Below, in pieces: positions 10,844 through 20,752 of a stretch of DNA of 64,000 nucleotides. Below the pieces are notes generated by a model that was given only the letters and a program-made list of their open reading frames with translations, searched no databases and was not told the DNA's origin. The DNA is from Scalesia atractyloides. Its lineage: Eukaryota > Streptophyta > Magnoliopsida > Asterales > Asteraceae. Both the position numbers and the translations under genes were made by a program. The stretch is taken from positions 48,379,681 to 48,443,680 of the forward strand of contig CAMTDV010000007.1 of the NCBI GenBank assembly GCA_947069175.1, in the 5' to 3' direction. How positions within the stretch are numbered: position 1 is the stretch's first letter; every line of letters begins with the position of its first letter.

Positions 10844-11260
10844 TTAGCTAGTTTTTGGAACCCAGACTTGCTTTACACTCGTTCTATCATGATTTTGAGC
10901 AAGAGTGTTGTCTTTTCTTTTCCAAAAACAGGTTGAATCAACTATGCATTTTACTGATTTCTTTAAACTGTCAAATTGATCAGTAAAACTTTTAACTAGA
11001 TCTTGACTAGGTTTAGAAAATTTCTTGCTTTTACAATGTTTCCCCGTATGTCCTAAATGACCACAGCGAAAACATTGTTTTTGACTCAATCTTTTCTTCT
11101 TTGGTGCTGAGTGTGAAGATGATGTATGTGATGAGAGTCTTGAGCATCTTGAGGAGTTTGATGATGTAATGTGGCTTGAATCTTTAGCTTTCTTTAGTTT
11201 CTCTTCAGGATGATGTTTATCTTCAATGTCGACTTCACTGTGCTCACTGATGAGGAAATC
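10844..11260 (-). CDS. gag: Copia B Gag C-terminus: zinc knuckle and linker to protease
   Basis: The CCHC knuckle CFRCGHLGHTGKHC lies near residue 5 of the open frame 10844-11089. It is followed by a basic stretch and ends in VWVPKTS, the usual copia junction before the protease. Upstream to about 11260 the minus strand encodes a Ser, His and Lys-rich stretch. The knuckle binds element RNA during packaging. Confidence 0.85.
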   Translation of the reverse strand, partial: DFLISEHSEVDIEDKHHPEEKLKKAKDSSHITSSNSSRCSRLSSHTSSSHSAPKKKRLSQKQCFRCGHLGHTGKHCKSKKFSKPSQDLVKSFTDQFDSLKKSVKCIVDSTCFWKRKDNTLAQNHDRTSVKQVWVPKTS

Positions 11261-12116
11261 GATTCTTGACTTTCATCTGACCTTTCTTCATCGCTTTCTG
11301 AAGTTGTTGTGCTTGAATCTTCAGTGAAATCTTTATCAGTCTCTGATGTACCTGCTGCTGATGGAACAATTATGGAATTTTCTATAGGAATTTTCCAAAA
11401 CTGTTTTTATTTAACTCTGGCACAAATACAGGGGATTCAAGCATAACATTTTCATTATTGAGAGCAAAGTTTAGGTCATGACCCTCAACCTTGGAAACCC
11501 TTGGTTGTGAGCCTTAAGTGTAGGCACATTGCCATTACAGTCATCGTGAATTGTCAATTTAGGCATACAGCCATTACAATCATCCATCCTAGATAAACTA
11601 TTACAGTTATCTAGAATAGAAATTTTGTTCGTCTTATCACAATTCCAGGCGAACCAGGTAACAGTTGACTGTCGCCTGAATAGCCTATTCCTATTTTCAT
11701 CCCTCCACAATCATCTTCCCCATCGCACACATCTTCCTTACTCTCGCACAGATCTGCATTACTTTCAGAAGGTTAGTGTTGTTTTCGGATTTATAAAAAA
11801 TACTTTGATCCAAAAGATCATTTTTATTGATTTAGTCGTTCTTAGGATGAGGAGATGGCATAGGAACATAATTTTTGCTGTGCGGAGGAGGAAATAATTT
11901 TCTTTCGTTTCCGAATTTATCTTTATATCCAATTCCATCCTTTATGAATGTCGGTCGTTGGCAGTTTACAATGTCAACCGGTGCTTTTTGGCTAATTTTC
12001 CATTTATCAATAATGATTTGTAACTTATTGTTTTCGTTTTGAGATTTTTCTAGCTTTTCGGTCAAATCATTTATGATAAAATCTTTTCTGAAAACAAATT
12101 CCTTTAGAGTCTGCAT
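11261..12116 (-). pseudogene. gag: Copia B Gag middle region
   Basis: Minus-strand sequence from 12116 to about 11840 encodes a coiled-coil-like stretch (LTEKLEKSQNENNKL) followed by IVNCQRPTFIKDGIGYKDKFG. Beyond it the frame is broken and the composition is acidic and Ser/Thr-rich to 11261. This is the variable spacer between the two zinc knuckles of large Sirevirus Gag proteins. The broken frame suggests decay. Confidence 0.6.
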
Positions 12117-12408
12117 TTCAGCTATGGTTTAATTCAACTTTCGGCTGATATGCAACCTCATTTTCTTTTAGTTCTTGATTTATTTTCAAAACTTTTTCTT
12201 TTTCTTTAATTATATCACGGTTGAGTGATTTGTAGTGTGCCGACGTTCAAACATGGTTTTGAGCACAGCTTTGCTTTAAATTCATATGGAATGCTGTTTA
12301 CCAAATCCTTATCTTCGGCTTCTGATTTCATGGCGGTAGAGGATGTTCCAACGCTGCATTCTTGCTGGTATGATGACTTCTTGAACAGCAGGCTTCGACT
12401 CAATCATT

Positions 12409-12900
12409 TCAGCTTTCTGTTGTCTCTTCTCTGAGGCAGGATAGATGATGCTTTTCAAACAGTGTCATCTTTTGGAATCCTAGAGGTTTATTTTTCAACA
12501 CCATTTGAAGCAGACGTGGCAGAGACAGTTGTAATTTTGCCATGAGGGCCTTGTTTACTTCACCTTTTGCCTCAGCTATCTCCTCCGACCAATCATAATC
12601 TTCCACCATTAAAGCCTTATGATTATTTTCAGCAACATTATTATTTCCTTCAATGGCAATTGGCCTCTTTGTCTGGTTGATTTCGGTATTCTCGTTCTTC
12701 AGCAACGGACACTCTCTTTTGAAGTGGCCCAAGTCTTTGCAGTTATAGCATCTAAGCTTGGTTTGTCAAATCCAGCTTTTCCAAGAGCCAACCTCTTTCC
12801 TGTTTTATCCTGGAATTTCTTCAATCGTAGAATGATCATTGCCATCTACCACTTCAGATCCATCTCCTCCATGTCGTCTGGATCTACTTGATACATGTCC
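12409..12900 (-). pseudogene. gag: Copia B Gag first zinc knuckle
   Basis: The CCHC motif CYNCKDLGHFKRECP is encoded on the minus strand at about 12711-12758. The open piece 12409-12732 begins inside it. A frameshift lies just upstream, and degenerate Gag sequence with a DPDDMEEMDLKW-like segment continues to about 12900. It lies between the N-terminal Gag domain and the coiled-coil region. Confidence 0.7.
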
Positions 12901-13200
12901 TCTGCTGTTAGGATTTCTCTCTTCAACTCTCCTGACATAAGCGCCTCATAGCTACTTAAGAAAGTATTAAAAAGAGCTACATGTTCTGTGGAAATTTTAA
13001 GTGCTTGAGTGTCGCTGGCCACGGTGGTCTTCTCAGAAGATGACGAGGCCTACACAGAGTTTGCGAAAGCATTTCAATAGGATTCGACAGCACTTTGCGG
13101 ATTTGATCCACATGAGGTGACAGGAGCAAGAAATGCCATATTCTTGGGGACCGAGGTTGCAGCAGCTTGCTGAGACGTCTTCTAAGAATATCCAGTTTGA

Positions 13201-13890
13201 TTATCTCTCGTTCACGATGTCCATTTCAAAGGCTTTTAAAGTGTTAATCAATTCTGAGAGAGGAACTAGAGTTGTGCTGGTGAGGAAAGTTCTCTCAATC
13301 ATCATGCATTGAAGACTCCATTCTTTTGGTAGAGAATCTAGAAGCTTCTTGATCGATGCATAATTTGCAACTGGGTTTCCCACCTTCTTCTTCTTGGTCA
13401 ACACCCCCATAAATCTGCTTATGTGGTCGGACAAGCTTTCGCCATGAATACTTCCAAACATATCATATTCTTTCTGCACCATGTCTTGTTTGTTCTCCCT
13501 GAGTTCCTCATTGCCTTCATAATGATCTATTAGAGCCAACCACAGTTCATGTGCCGAGGTGTATTCTTCAAACAGATTGTTATCATCCTTTGACAGAGCC
13601 ATACTGAGAGCAGCGTGAGCCCTCCTGTCACGTTGAATGAGTGTCCTATCTTCATCTGTGAATGTTGAAGGATCTTCATTGATAGTACGAATGTCGTCAT
13701 GTATTATCATGGGAACATGCGGGCCCACAGTGACTGACATCCATTGAGTATAATCGGTATACTCAAAAAAGGACTTGATCCTGTTTTTCCAGCTGCTGAC
13801 ATCTTCCGAGTCTTTCAACTTTGGTGGCCTTGTAGCGGTTCCAGTTTCTAGTTCGGCTTGAGCAATCGGATTGAGTTGATTGAGGGACAT
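13201..13890 (-). CDS. gag: Copia B Gag N-terminal domain
   Basis: Start chosen at the ATG on the minus strand at 13890 (MSLNQLNPIAQAE), because the longer frame to 13941 would need a TTG. The protein has LKDSEDVSSWKNRIKSFFEY near the start, then WLALIDHYEGNEELRENKQD and ESLSDHISRFMGVL, the UBN2-type copia Gag domain that assembles the particle. The frame ends at 13201 with LINTLKAFEMDI. Between this piece and the first knuckle (12900-13200) Gag-like sequence continues in broken frames. Confidence 0.9.
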   Translation of the reverse strand: MSLNQLNPIAQAELETGTATRPPKLKDSEDVSSWKNRIKSFFEYTDYTQWMSVTVGPHVPMIIHDDIRTINEDPSTFTDEDRTLIQRDRRAHAALSMALSKDDNNLFEEYTSAHELWLALIDHYEGNEELRENKQDMVQKEYDMFGSIHGESLSDHISRFMGVLTKKKKVGNPVANYASIKKLLDSLPKEWSLQCMMIERTFLTSTTLVPLSELINTLKAFEMDIVNER

Positions 13891-13941
13891 GATGGATGAA
13901 AGATGATCAATAACACTGAGATTTACTGAATCAGAGAACAA

Positions 13942-14578
13942 TTACGCTCGCTAGCAGGTAAATACGTTGGACCAGAGATTAATTGCGCTGCACTTGGAAA
14001 CAATTACGCTAATGGGATCAGCGATTTTGTCCTTCAAAAAGCTAAATCCGCTGGATATTTGAAAACAAGCAAAGGTTTAGTTAATTTCGCTGAACATCAT
14101 GATAAAATCGCTGAGGATTAGTATCACTGATTTCGAAGTCGCCTTCGAGTAAATTCGCTGGACAATTACGCTGCCAATTTTATAACTCCGCTGATTTAAG
14201 AACCAACGTAGTTGTTAACTACGCTAAATTCAAGTTAAATACGCTAGATTCAAAATAAATAGGCCAATTTCAAAATAAATACGCCGACTTCAAATATATC
14301 TACGCTAGCTTCAACATTAAATACGCCCAGAAGGGTTTTAGTACGAACAAAAACTCTCTAATCACCAAAAAAACAACCCAAAATTCATATTTCTTTGCAG
14401 CTAAATGACCAAAATGTTTACCAAACTACTGATTAACAACAACCCAAAGAGTAAACGCACCAGATCAAGCCATTTTAATCCCAAAAAAATTTGAAAAACC
14501 ATGAAACTTTGAGAACTTTTTTTAAACCTTCAATACTTGACAAATCTTAACAAAAACTCAAACAATCAAGAGCACAAA
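13942..14578 (-). repeat. Copia B 5' leader with GCGTATTT-type motif cluster
   Basis: Untranslated leader between the PBS and gag. Its gag-proximal half contains a dense series of degenerate AAATACGC, AATTACGC and AATCCGC motifs (GCGTATTT on the minus strand). The same motif builds the LTR palindrome and fills 5440-6175. The PBS-proximal half is AT-rich with no ORF. Confidence 0.75.
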
Positions 14579-14591
14579 GGCGCTGATACCA
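14579..14591 (-). other. Copia B primer-binding site
   Basis: Minus strand TGGTATCAGCGCC lies three bases inside the 5' LTR. It matches the initiator tRNA-Met PBS at its first nine bases and departs afterward (other elements have AGAGC). Confidence 0.88.
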
Positions 14592-14594
14592 AAT

Positions 14595-15047
14595 TGTGAG
14601 TCCTAAAACAGATTCGGATCACAGTGGTTGATTGTTTTCACCCAAACAACTATGGATTAGTTGTTTGAATGTGCAAATACTAAGATAAACCAAGCAAAGA
14701 AGATGAAGAATCTTGTTTGGATCAAACAACTATTGTTGTATATGAAATCCAATAACATGTAATCAATAACAACACCTGGATATTCAGATGAAAGCACAAT
14801 ATCAAAAATCACAACACAAGAAGATCACCAAAATATGTCCAAGAAACTTGGACATAACTTCATTGAACAAGGTATTTATACAGACTGATCACCCAGCGTA
14901 TTTATTAAATACGCTGGGTAATTAATTACGCCACGTACATAGATGTTTCACAAAATGACACTTTTGACCCTTTTGTTTTTCTAACTATTACAGAATCAGC
15001 TCAAACTATGGTTTATCAAGTACCAACTGTCTCCAAAAGTTCCAACA
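14595..15047 (-). repeat. Copia B 5' LTR
   Basis: A 453-base LTR reading TGTTGGAAC...CTCACA on the minus strand, flanked on the right by the ggaga duplication. It contains the 27-base palindrome at 14892-14918 and TATAAATA (minus) at 14873-14880, the likely promoter of the element. Confidence 0.93.
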
Positions 15048-15052
15048 GGAGA

Positions 15053-15610
15053 CGAAGAAAGTAGAAGTCCAAACGTCAAGGATAATCAAGCTCTCAAAAA
15101 TCATCAGGTAGCACTAGCCCTCAAAAGGCTAGTGTTGTGAACAATGCTTTTGTTAAGCCGGTCTTTAATGGCAAATGTGAAAAATATGCTTTTGACCGTG
15201 CTAGCAAAGCTTTTGGAAAGGTTGGGGAGATTCTTGAACAAGACTTGCAGTCTAAATTAAACAAGAAGAATCTAAAGAAATCTTCACAACAGAAGAAGGC
15301 CCTTGCAAACGACAAGTACAAACATCCAAATTCATCTTCTTCTACAAGAAACATGCAAGGAAGGCGAACACAAAGGGATCAGTTCATCCTTCAAGGCCTA
15401 CAAGAGCAAATCAAGCTGATCAGAATACTTTACATGTGAAAACACAAACGTGCTTCAATTGCGGTATTCCTGGTCACATCGCTCGAAACTGCACACATAG
15501 TCTCCATGTTCCGTATCATGTTCAAACTCAGAAGGTTACACATAAGGATAACCATCATTTGAAGCCGATGAAGGTATCATCACCTAAGGCAATGAAGAAT
15601 TGAATCCAAG
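15053..15610 (+). pseudogene. gag: Copia A Gag remnant, C-terminal side
   Basis: This continues Copia A gag after Copia B. The piece 15137-15439 encodes ...ASKAFGKVGEILEQDLQ... and a basic tail. A different frame then carries the CCHC knuckle CFNCGIPGHIARNC at 15451-15492. Basic residues follow to about 15600, where the frame stops. It is broken by at least one frameshift just before the knuckle. Confidence 0.75.
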
Positions 15611-15825
15611 GTTAAAACAACTGATGAGGATTGAATCTTGCCAAAAACAAACGCAAGGCTGTTCAGAAACAAAAAACCTGTTTCTAAAACGACTAAACCT
15701 GAGCCAAAGTTGCTCAATCAAAGGCAACAACCGCGTTTGTTAAAATGAAATAGATTTGGAAACCCAAATCCAAAGCGGCAGCAACATCACCAATCCTCGA
15801 AACAAAAGGGGACTTGTGTCTAAAA
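15611..15825 (+). other. Copia A gag-pol linker remnant
   Basis: Lys-, Gln- and Pro-rich degenerate coding sequence (frames with KPVSKTTKPEPKLLNQRQQ) leads toward the protease. It is interrupted at 15825 by Gypsy C. Bases 15821-15825 are the left copy of the taaaa duplication. Confidence 0.55.
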
Positions 15826-16008
15826 TGTAACATCCGTAAAAAACCGGGTTAACCAAACCCGCTTCGTTTATTAACCGAACATCCAGTTAAAATTTTCGTT
15901 GCGTATTTAATGCTCAAATTAATTTTATATGATAAATAATTAATAAATATATTATAATTTAAAATCTATAATTGAAAATTATAAAAATAATGAAATAAAA
16001 ATTATTTG

Positions 16009-16078
16009 CGGACGCCGGGTTTCGAACCCGGGTCACTCTCAAGACCAAACACACTTAACACCACTCCGCCATGCACAC
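16009..16078 (-). repeat. tRNA-like sequence in LTR, antisense
   Basis: On the minus strand there is an A-box match TGGCGGAGTGGT and, about 35 bases on, a B-box GGGTTCGAAACCC inside a perfect five-pair T-arm (CCGGG, loop TTCGAAA, CCCGG). The 5' acceptor half does not pair well with the 3' half, so it is tRNA-derived and not a functional tRNA. Same copy at 21965-22034. Confidence 0.7.
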
Positions 16079-16789
16079 TAGTTGTATGATTTCTGAAACA
16101 AAAAAACTCTTATACGAAAACTCACAGAGTCGCCGGTTTGAACAAATTCTGTAACCGCCGAAACTGACTCAATCATTGAATCCGACGGTTGACTCCGAAA
16201 TCACGTAAATGTAATTGATGATAAACGTCAGTTATAACCGAAAAATCAATTCAATTTCATTCATGAACCATGAATTTCATAACCGAAAACTTGAAATCAC
16301 ATATACTTAAAAATACTTTCAGTCAGGAAACCAACTCGCTATTCACTCGAATCAACTCTCAACACACTCGCTAACCTCTCTGCAAGTCCCTATTCAGCAA
16401 GAACAACTCGCCGGAATTCTCTGCAAGTCGCCGGAAAACCGAACCCATTTCATCTCTGTTGCCTTACTTTATAAACAGAACATCTAGAGATCATACCGAA
16501 GTCACTCACAATCACCTCAAACTTCTTGAAGATCCTCTGCCGCAAGATACGCGTCACCGGAATAACCTACTGTCATTGGAATCTCGCCGGAGAAACCACT
16601 TGATCTCTGTTCGGTATATCTTACACCTAATCTCTCTCATTTTTATTATCTCATATGTAGTTAATTGCAATTTACTAAAGAAATTGATTAATGTATCGAA
16701 ACAGTCGGGATTGGGAGTTCTGGGTTGTTTAACGAAGAAGATGAAGTTTCGGTTGTATATATATTTAATATAAATCGAGTTATATCTCG

Positions 16790-16895
16790 GGTTAGACACA
16801 CAGTCCAGCGGTGGACTGTGTGCATTTGAAACATAGAGATACCGAGTTCGAGTCTGTCCTTGTTCTGATTCGTCACATTATTCAACCCTTTTTAT
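16790..16895 (+). repeat. tRNA-like module 1 of LTR array
   Basis: An 11-pair hairpin (arms CACACAGTCCA and TGGACTGTGTG, loop GCGG) at 16797-16822 occupies the place of an A-box and D-arm. A B-box GAGTTCGAGTC is at 16844-16854 and TTTTT at 16889-16893. A TATATTTAATATAA stretch lies upstream. Confidence 0.65.
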
Positions 16896-16958
16896 AAAAC
16901 CCAAATACGGAACCTTCCAGTTAGTATTTAAGTTTAATAAAAACCAGTATTCTAACCA

Positions 16959-17065
16959 GGTTAGACACACAGTCCAGCGGTGGACTGTGTGCAACGTTAA
17001 ACAATAGGTGCCGAGTTCGAGTCCTGTTAAGTGCACCGGTTTGATATAATTAAAATTCTTTTTAA
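16959..17065 (+). repeat. tRNA-like module 2 of LTR array
   Basis: The same hairpin lies at 16966-16991, a B-box GAGTTCGAGTC at 17013-17023 and TTTTT at 17059-17063. The period from module 1 is 169-170 bases. TTTAAGTTTAATAAAAACC lies upstream. Confidence 0.65.
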
Positions 17066-17124
17066 GTAAATGATTTCTGGATAAAACTAAATAGTATATA
17101 AGTATAATAAAAACCGGAATAATA

Positions 17125-17232
17125 ACCAATTAGACAACAGTCCAGTGGTGAACTGTGTGCAAGAAAATTAAGCACGTCGCGGGTTCGAGTCCAGGCTCCC
17201 GCACCGGTTCTAGCAATTATCAAAGTTTTTAA
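17125..17232 (+). repeat. tRNA-like module 3 of LTR array
   Basis: The hairpin here is damaged (two bases lost, one mismatch) but better kept in the 3' LTR copy. B-box GGGTTCGAGTCC at 17181-17192 and TTTTT at 17226-17230. TATATAAGTATAATAAAAAC lies upstream. Confidence 0.65.
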
Positions 17233-17297
17233 ATAAGGACAGAAAAGAATTTATCTAATTTGTATATAAGTATAACTAAAAACAGAAATATTTCGGG

Positions 17298-17380
17298 TTA
17301 AGACACGTAGCTCAGTTGGTAGAGCTGCGTGCACGCGTACGGGAGGTCTCGGGTTCGAGCCTCACCCAGCGCATACATAC
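17298..17380 (+). repeat. tRNA-like module 4 of LTR array, most tRNA-like
   Basis: A textbook A-box and D-arm, TAGCTCAGTTGGTAGAGC, at 17308-17325 and a B-box GGGTTCGAGCC at 17351-17361. The D-arm stem is extended by CACG and CGTG on either side. The D-arm equals that of plant tRNA-Lys type genes as I remember them. TATATAAGTATAAC lies upstream. The T-stem pairs poorly, so I do not call a functional tRNA. Confidence 0.7.
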
Positions 17381-17393
17381 ACACGTCCGAACC

Positions 17394-17452
17394 GGTCAAC
17401 GGTCAACAGTCAACAGTCAACAGTCAAGTCATGGTCAACCCAAAAAGTCAAC
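17394..17452. repeat. GTCAAC tandem repeat
   Basis: About seven units of GGTCAAC or AGTCAAC follow. On the other strand each is GTTGAC, which contains the TTGAC core bound by WRKY factors (W-box). The copy in the 3' LTR lies at about 23347-23407. Confidence 0.8.
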
Positions 17453-17884
17453 ATTTATTTATTTATTTATTTATTTAATTTAAAAATCAATTAAAAATAC
17501 TTAAAAATAATATTTTTAAAGTTAGAAAATTTCCTTGAACTCACAAAAATAAACCTAACAATCCCATTAAGAACACTAATTAAAAATATTAATCTCAAAT
17601 AAAAGTTTATTTATTTATCAAACTATTATGTTATTATTTAGGTTAGTTCCCTTGCCGATTAAATCCGAATTCGTGCGCATTCATCAACAATCCAAGAAAC
17701 GCACCCACTGTGAGTGAATTGTTACAAATTCCCCTTTTTATTCATGTTTTGGGGTGTATCATGTGTCGCTTAAATTAATTCGCTTATTCAAACTCGTGCT
17801 ATACCATATTATGATCTAAACTTAGAATGTAAATATTGTTTGATGTGATGTATTAATATTGTCAAGTTGTATGCAAATTATTTG

Positions 17885-18052
17885 TTAGGCCCATCAGTTC
17901 CTCGTGGGAGACGAGTTGAACAACGCGTGCCTTAAAACTCATTCATTAGGCCCATCAGTTCGTAGAACAACGCGTGCCTCAAAACTCATTCATTAGGCCC
18001 ATCAGTTCCTCGTGAGAGACGAGTTGAACAACGCATGCCTCAAAACAATCAT
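17885..18052 (+). repeat. Three-unit tandem repeat in Gypsy C LTR
   Basis: Three units begin TTAGGCCCATCAGTTC and end AACAACGCGTGCC-like. Units 1 and 3 carry the small hairpin CTCGT...ACGAG and unit 2 has lost it. Matching copy at about 23819-23985. Confidence 0.85.
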
Positions 18053-18450
18053 TTGTTGTATTATTTAATATTATGTGTTGTGTGAATAAATTTACATCTA
18101 CATTTACTCATATGTGGTTATGCACTTTATTTTATAATCAATACAATAAACTCGTTTAAATGTTTTCATAAGATTCACTCGCCAACTTTTTTTTGACCCA
18201 AAAACCATTTTTACACATGATACAGGTGGACAGGATGAAGCAAGGAACACATAGGAAAATGCCTTAGAAGAAAAATAATGAAGTCTAGAAAGATGTACAG
18301 GACATGTTGTACTTGTATGATTTGATTGTATGATCTTCTTTAAAATTGTAATAATAAATATGAAACATTATAATAAATGTCATGAGCTTTGATGAAAACC
18401 CAATCGTGCCCCGATCACCCTTTTCCGCTGCGGGCCGGGGTGTGACAGAT

Positions 18451-18462
18451 TGGTATCAGAGC
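18451..18462 (+). other. Gypsy C primer-binding site
   Basis: TGGTATCAGAGC lies three bases after the 5' LTR end; initiator tRNA-Met type. Confidence 0.92.
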
Positions 18463-19275
18463 TTTTGACTATAGGGATATAGGATAGGTTATTAGACCCT
18501 TAGAGCCTATACTATAGTTGATTAGATTTTAATTGTTTATGTGGTTACATGCAAACTCATGATGTTTATTTGTTTCGTATTTATACATACACAAATGAAT
18601 GCAAACATTACCAATATTATATTTTGTGATACATAATGAATTATACTTACAGTCAAACATACATAATTACATACACATTCAATGTTCACATATTCAAATC
18701 ACCTTCATACTTCCATTATTCAAGATTTTGTCGCATTTTTCATTTTTCAAATCTCATCAAAGTGAGTTTGCGACGGGCATGTAGTAACTGTAAGGGTACA
18801 AGTACCGGTAGTCGGAACGTCCTGTCTAGGTTGGCATTCGTATAAATCCAATATAACGGACCAGTTTGCCTACCTGGGGACTAACGATGAGAGTACGAAG
18901 GACCTATTAGGCCAAAGCATGCCACACCAAACGTCGTTCGAACTAACCCCACTTTGAGGTGTCACCGTGTCCACACCTGGATACATTCCGAATATCATAC
19001 GTTACATACATATTTCTCGATTTTCTCCGGGTTTTAGTGTACGTAACCAGGCTAACACATGCGAACCATATGAAAAACCCGGTAATCATGGGGGCCCACA
19101 TGATTACGAAGGTGAAGTATGGCGGCATGCAAGGCCCAATTACGAGCAAAGCCCAAGACATCCTATGGATGTAGTAGATTTATTATCTATATTTATTTTA
19201 TGAATGTTCATTCCTAAATACGACACATGACCCCTAAAACGTCCAACTCATACTCTTGATATGTATTCCTTGTAG
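18463..19275 (+). other. Gypsy C 5' leader
   Basis: Untranslated leader between PBS and gag. The short frames here are not conserved or protein-like. No other signal is recognised. Confidence 0.6.
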
Positions 19276-20611
19276 ATGTCTTCTAATTCCGCTCGTAGGA
19301 AGATGAGATCAGGAAAAGCCCCGAGCGCATGGCTGCCCAAATCGCTCAACAAATGGCTGCCGTAATACCCAACATTGTAGTTCAAGTTCAACAAGCCCTT
19401 ACCGCTAATCCCGTCAATCAAGAAGATCAAAATGTTGTTAACCCTCCCCCAATTACCACTAAATGCACCTTCAAGCATTTCAAATCCTGCGACCCTCCAA
19501 AATACGAAGGGACTGAAGGTTGTCACCGCTCTCCTCCATTGGTTTGAAGAAATGGAAAACACTTTTCTAAATTGCGATTGCCCCGATGATCGCAAAGTGC
19601 GATATGCTACTGGTCGTTTACTTGGAATAGCACTTACATGGTGGAATACAGAGAAGGCCAAACGAGGTGTTGAAGATGCTATGACTTTGACTTGGGAAGA
19701 GTTGAAGGAAATCATGACAAGACGGTTTTGCCCAAGAAGCGAAATCAAGAAATTGGAGGATGAGTTCTATTCTTTGAAACAAAAGGAAGGCGATCACACC
19801 ACATACAACAAGAGATTCCTCGAGTTAACTCAAATGGTTCCCAACTTGTTCACTCCTCTTTACTGATTGATCGAACACTACATTCGATGTCTTCCTTAAA
19901 AAATTCAAGACTCTGTAATAAGTACCACACCTGCAACATTGGAAGCAGCAAGCTACAGAGCTCACCGAGAACCGCATACGAAATTAAGGACTTCAAGGAG
20001 GAGAAGAAGAAGGATAAACCATCAACTGAAACCTCAAACTCCACCCAAACCGAATCCCCTTCTCAACCCATTTCTAAGAGAAAACGGGATGGGCAACTTT
20101 TTGCTGTCACCCAACGCAATCAACCAGCCTCACAAGCCGTACCCCTCCAAGCTATCCCAATCACTCAAGTAGCACCCAACTCAACTTACCCAAATAAGAA
20201 ACCTTACCTTGGACCTCACCCTCAATGTAACACCTGTTTTTATCACCATCCATCTACCTTACCTTGTCGACTATGTGCGAATTGTGGACGCTATGGTCAT
20301 TTGAGCAAGGCTTGCCGCACCTCTCAAAACCAAACCTCACCCCCTACTCAAAACATGATCCAAACATATCAACAACCCAATACCCCATGTTTCCTTATGT
20401 TCGAGCTTGTTTTAATTGTGACGACCCTACCCATTTTAGAAACACGTGCCCTCGATTGGTTAACATCATAAACGCCCAAGCTCAAGCAAACCCAGTTAAC
20501 CAAGCAAATCAAGAAAACCTAACCACTAGGCCGCCAGCAAGAGGAAGAGTTTTCAACATCAACTCCAATCCTGTTGAAGATAATGACGGCCCAAATGAAC
20601 CACCCAACTAG
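19276..20611 (+). pseudogene. gag: Gypsy C Gag
   Basis: The first ATG is at 19276 (MSSNSARRKMRSG). Frames then change to 19329-19547 (AAQIAQQMAAVIPNIV), 19432-19866 (Retrotrans_gag domain with ALTWWNTEKAKRG, TWEELKEIMTRRFCP, LKQKEGDHTTYNKRFLEL), 19887-20471 and 20264-20611. The zinc region has a Cys/His pattern CNTCFYHHPSTLPCRLCANC then GRYGHLSKAC, and a second CCHC knuckle CFNCDDPTHFRNTC at about 20409. This layout matches chromovirus E. Several frameshifts break this copy. No protease follows; the stop near 20611 ends all coding. Confidence 0.88.
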
Positions 20612-20752
20612 TCTCCTTCACCAAAAATCAAGATTCAACTCCAACCGCTTAGTTTTTATGTTTTTCTTTATGTTATCTCAATTTTCACGTATCTCAATTA
20701 TAAATTGGAAATTTATCCAAGAATCTTAATGCGAATTACTATTTCAGTTTTG
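20612..20752 (+). other. Gypsy C region where pol is absent
   Basis: AT-rich sequence directly after gag with no protease, RT or integrase motif on either strand. Confidence 0.8.

Larger units (their letters stand above)
2108..15047 (-). mobile_element. Copia B: Sirevirus-like Ty1/copia element with extra 3' ORF
   Basis: Two direct repeats of about 450 bases (2108-2553 and 14595-15047) flank minus-strand gag, PR, IN, RT and RNase H in copia order, followed by a third ORF. The duplication ggaga is at 2103-2107 and 15048-15052. The two LTRs show about nine differences in their first 250 bases, so the insertion is fairly young, but gag, pol and ORF3 carry frameshifts. It is inserted in the gag of Copia A. 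A large gag with two zinc knuckles and an ORF after pol is the Sirevirus arrangement. Confidence 0.93.
15826..18447 (+). repeat. Gypsy C 5' LTR
   Basis: A 2622-base LTR. In order it contains an antisense tRNA-like sequence (16009-16078), AT-rich and Ser-Leu-coding-like noise, a four-unit tRNA-like array (16790-17375), GTCAAC repeats (17394-17452), a triple repeat (17885-18052), and an end CGGGCCGGGGTGTGACA. A matching copy is at 21779-24379. Confidence 0.93.

Noticed and set aside
16554..17129. Minus-strand frames through the tRNA-like array as proteins
   Set aside because: Their repeats (such as CLTRDITRFILNIY) simply follow the DNA repeat and are not conserved between LTR copies.
16790..17380. 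Functional tRNA genes in the LTR of Gypsy C
   Set aside because: A and B boxes and D-arm-like hairpins are good, but acceptor and T stems pair poorly and no clear anticodon arm is seen. I call them tRNA-like modules only.
17885..18052. CRISPR-like array in the triple repeat of Gypsy C
   Set aside because: Only three units, no unique spacers, in plant retrotransposon DNA.
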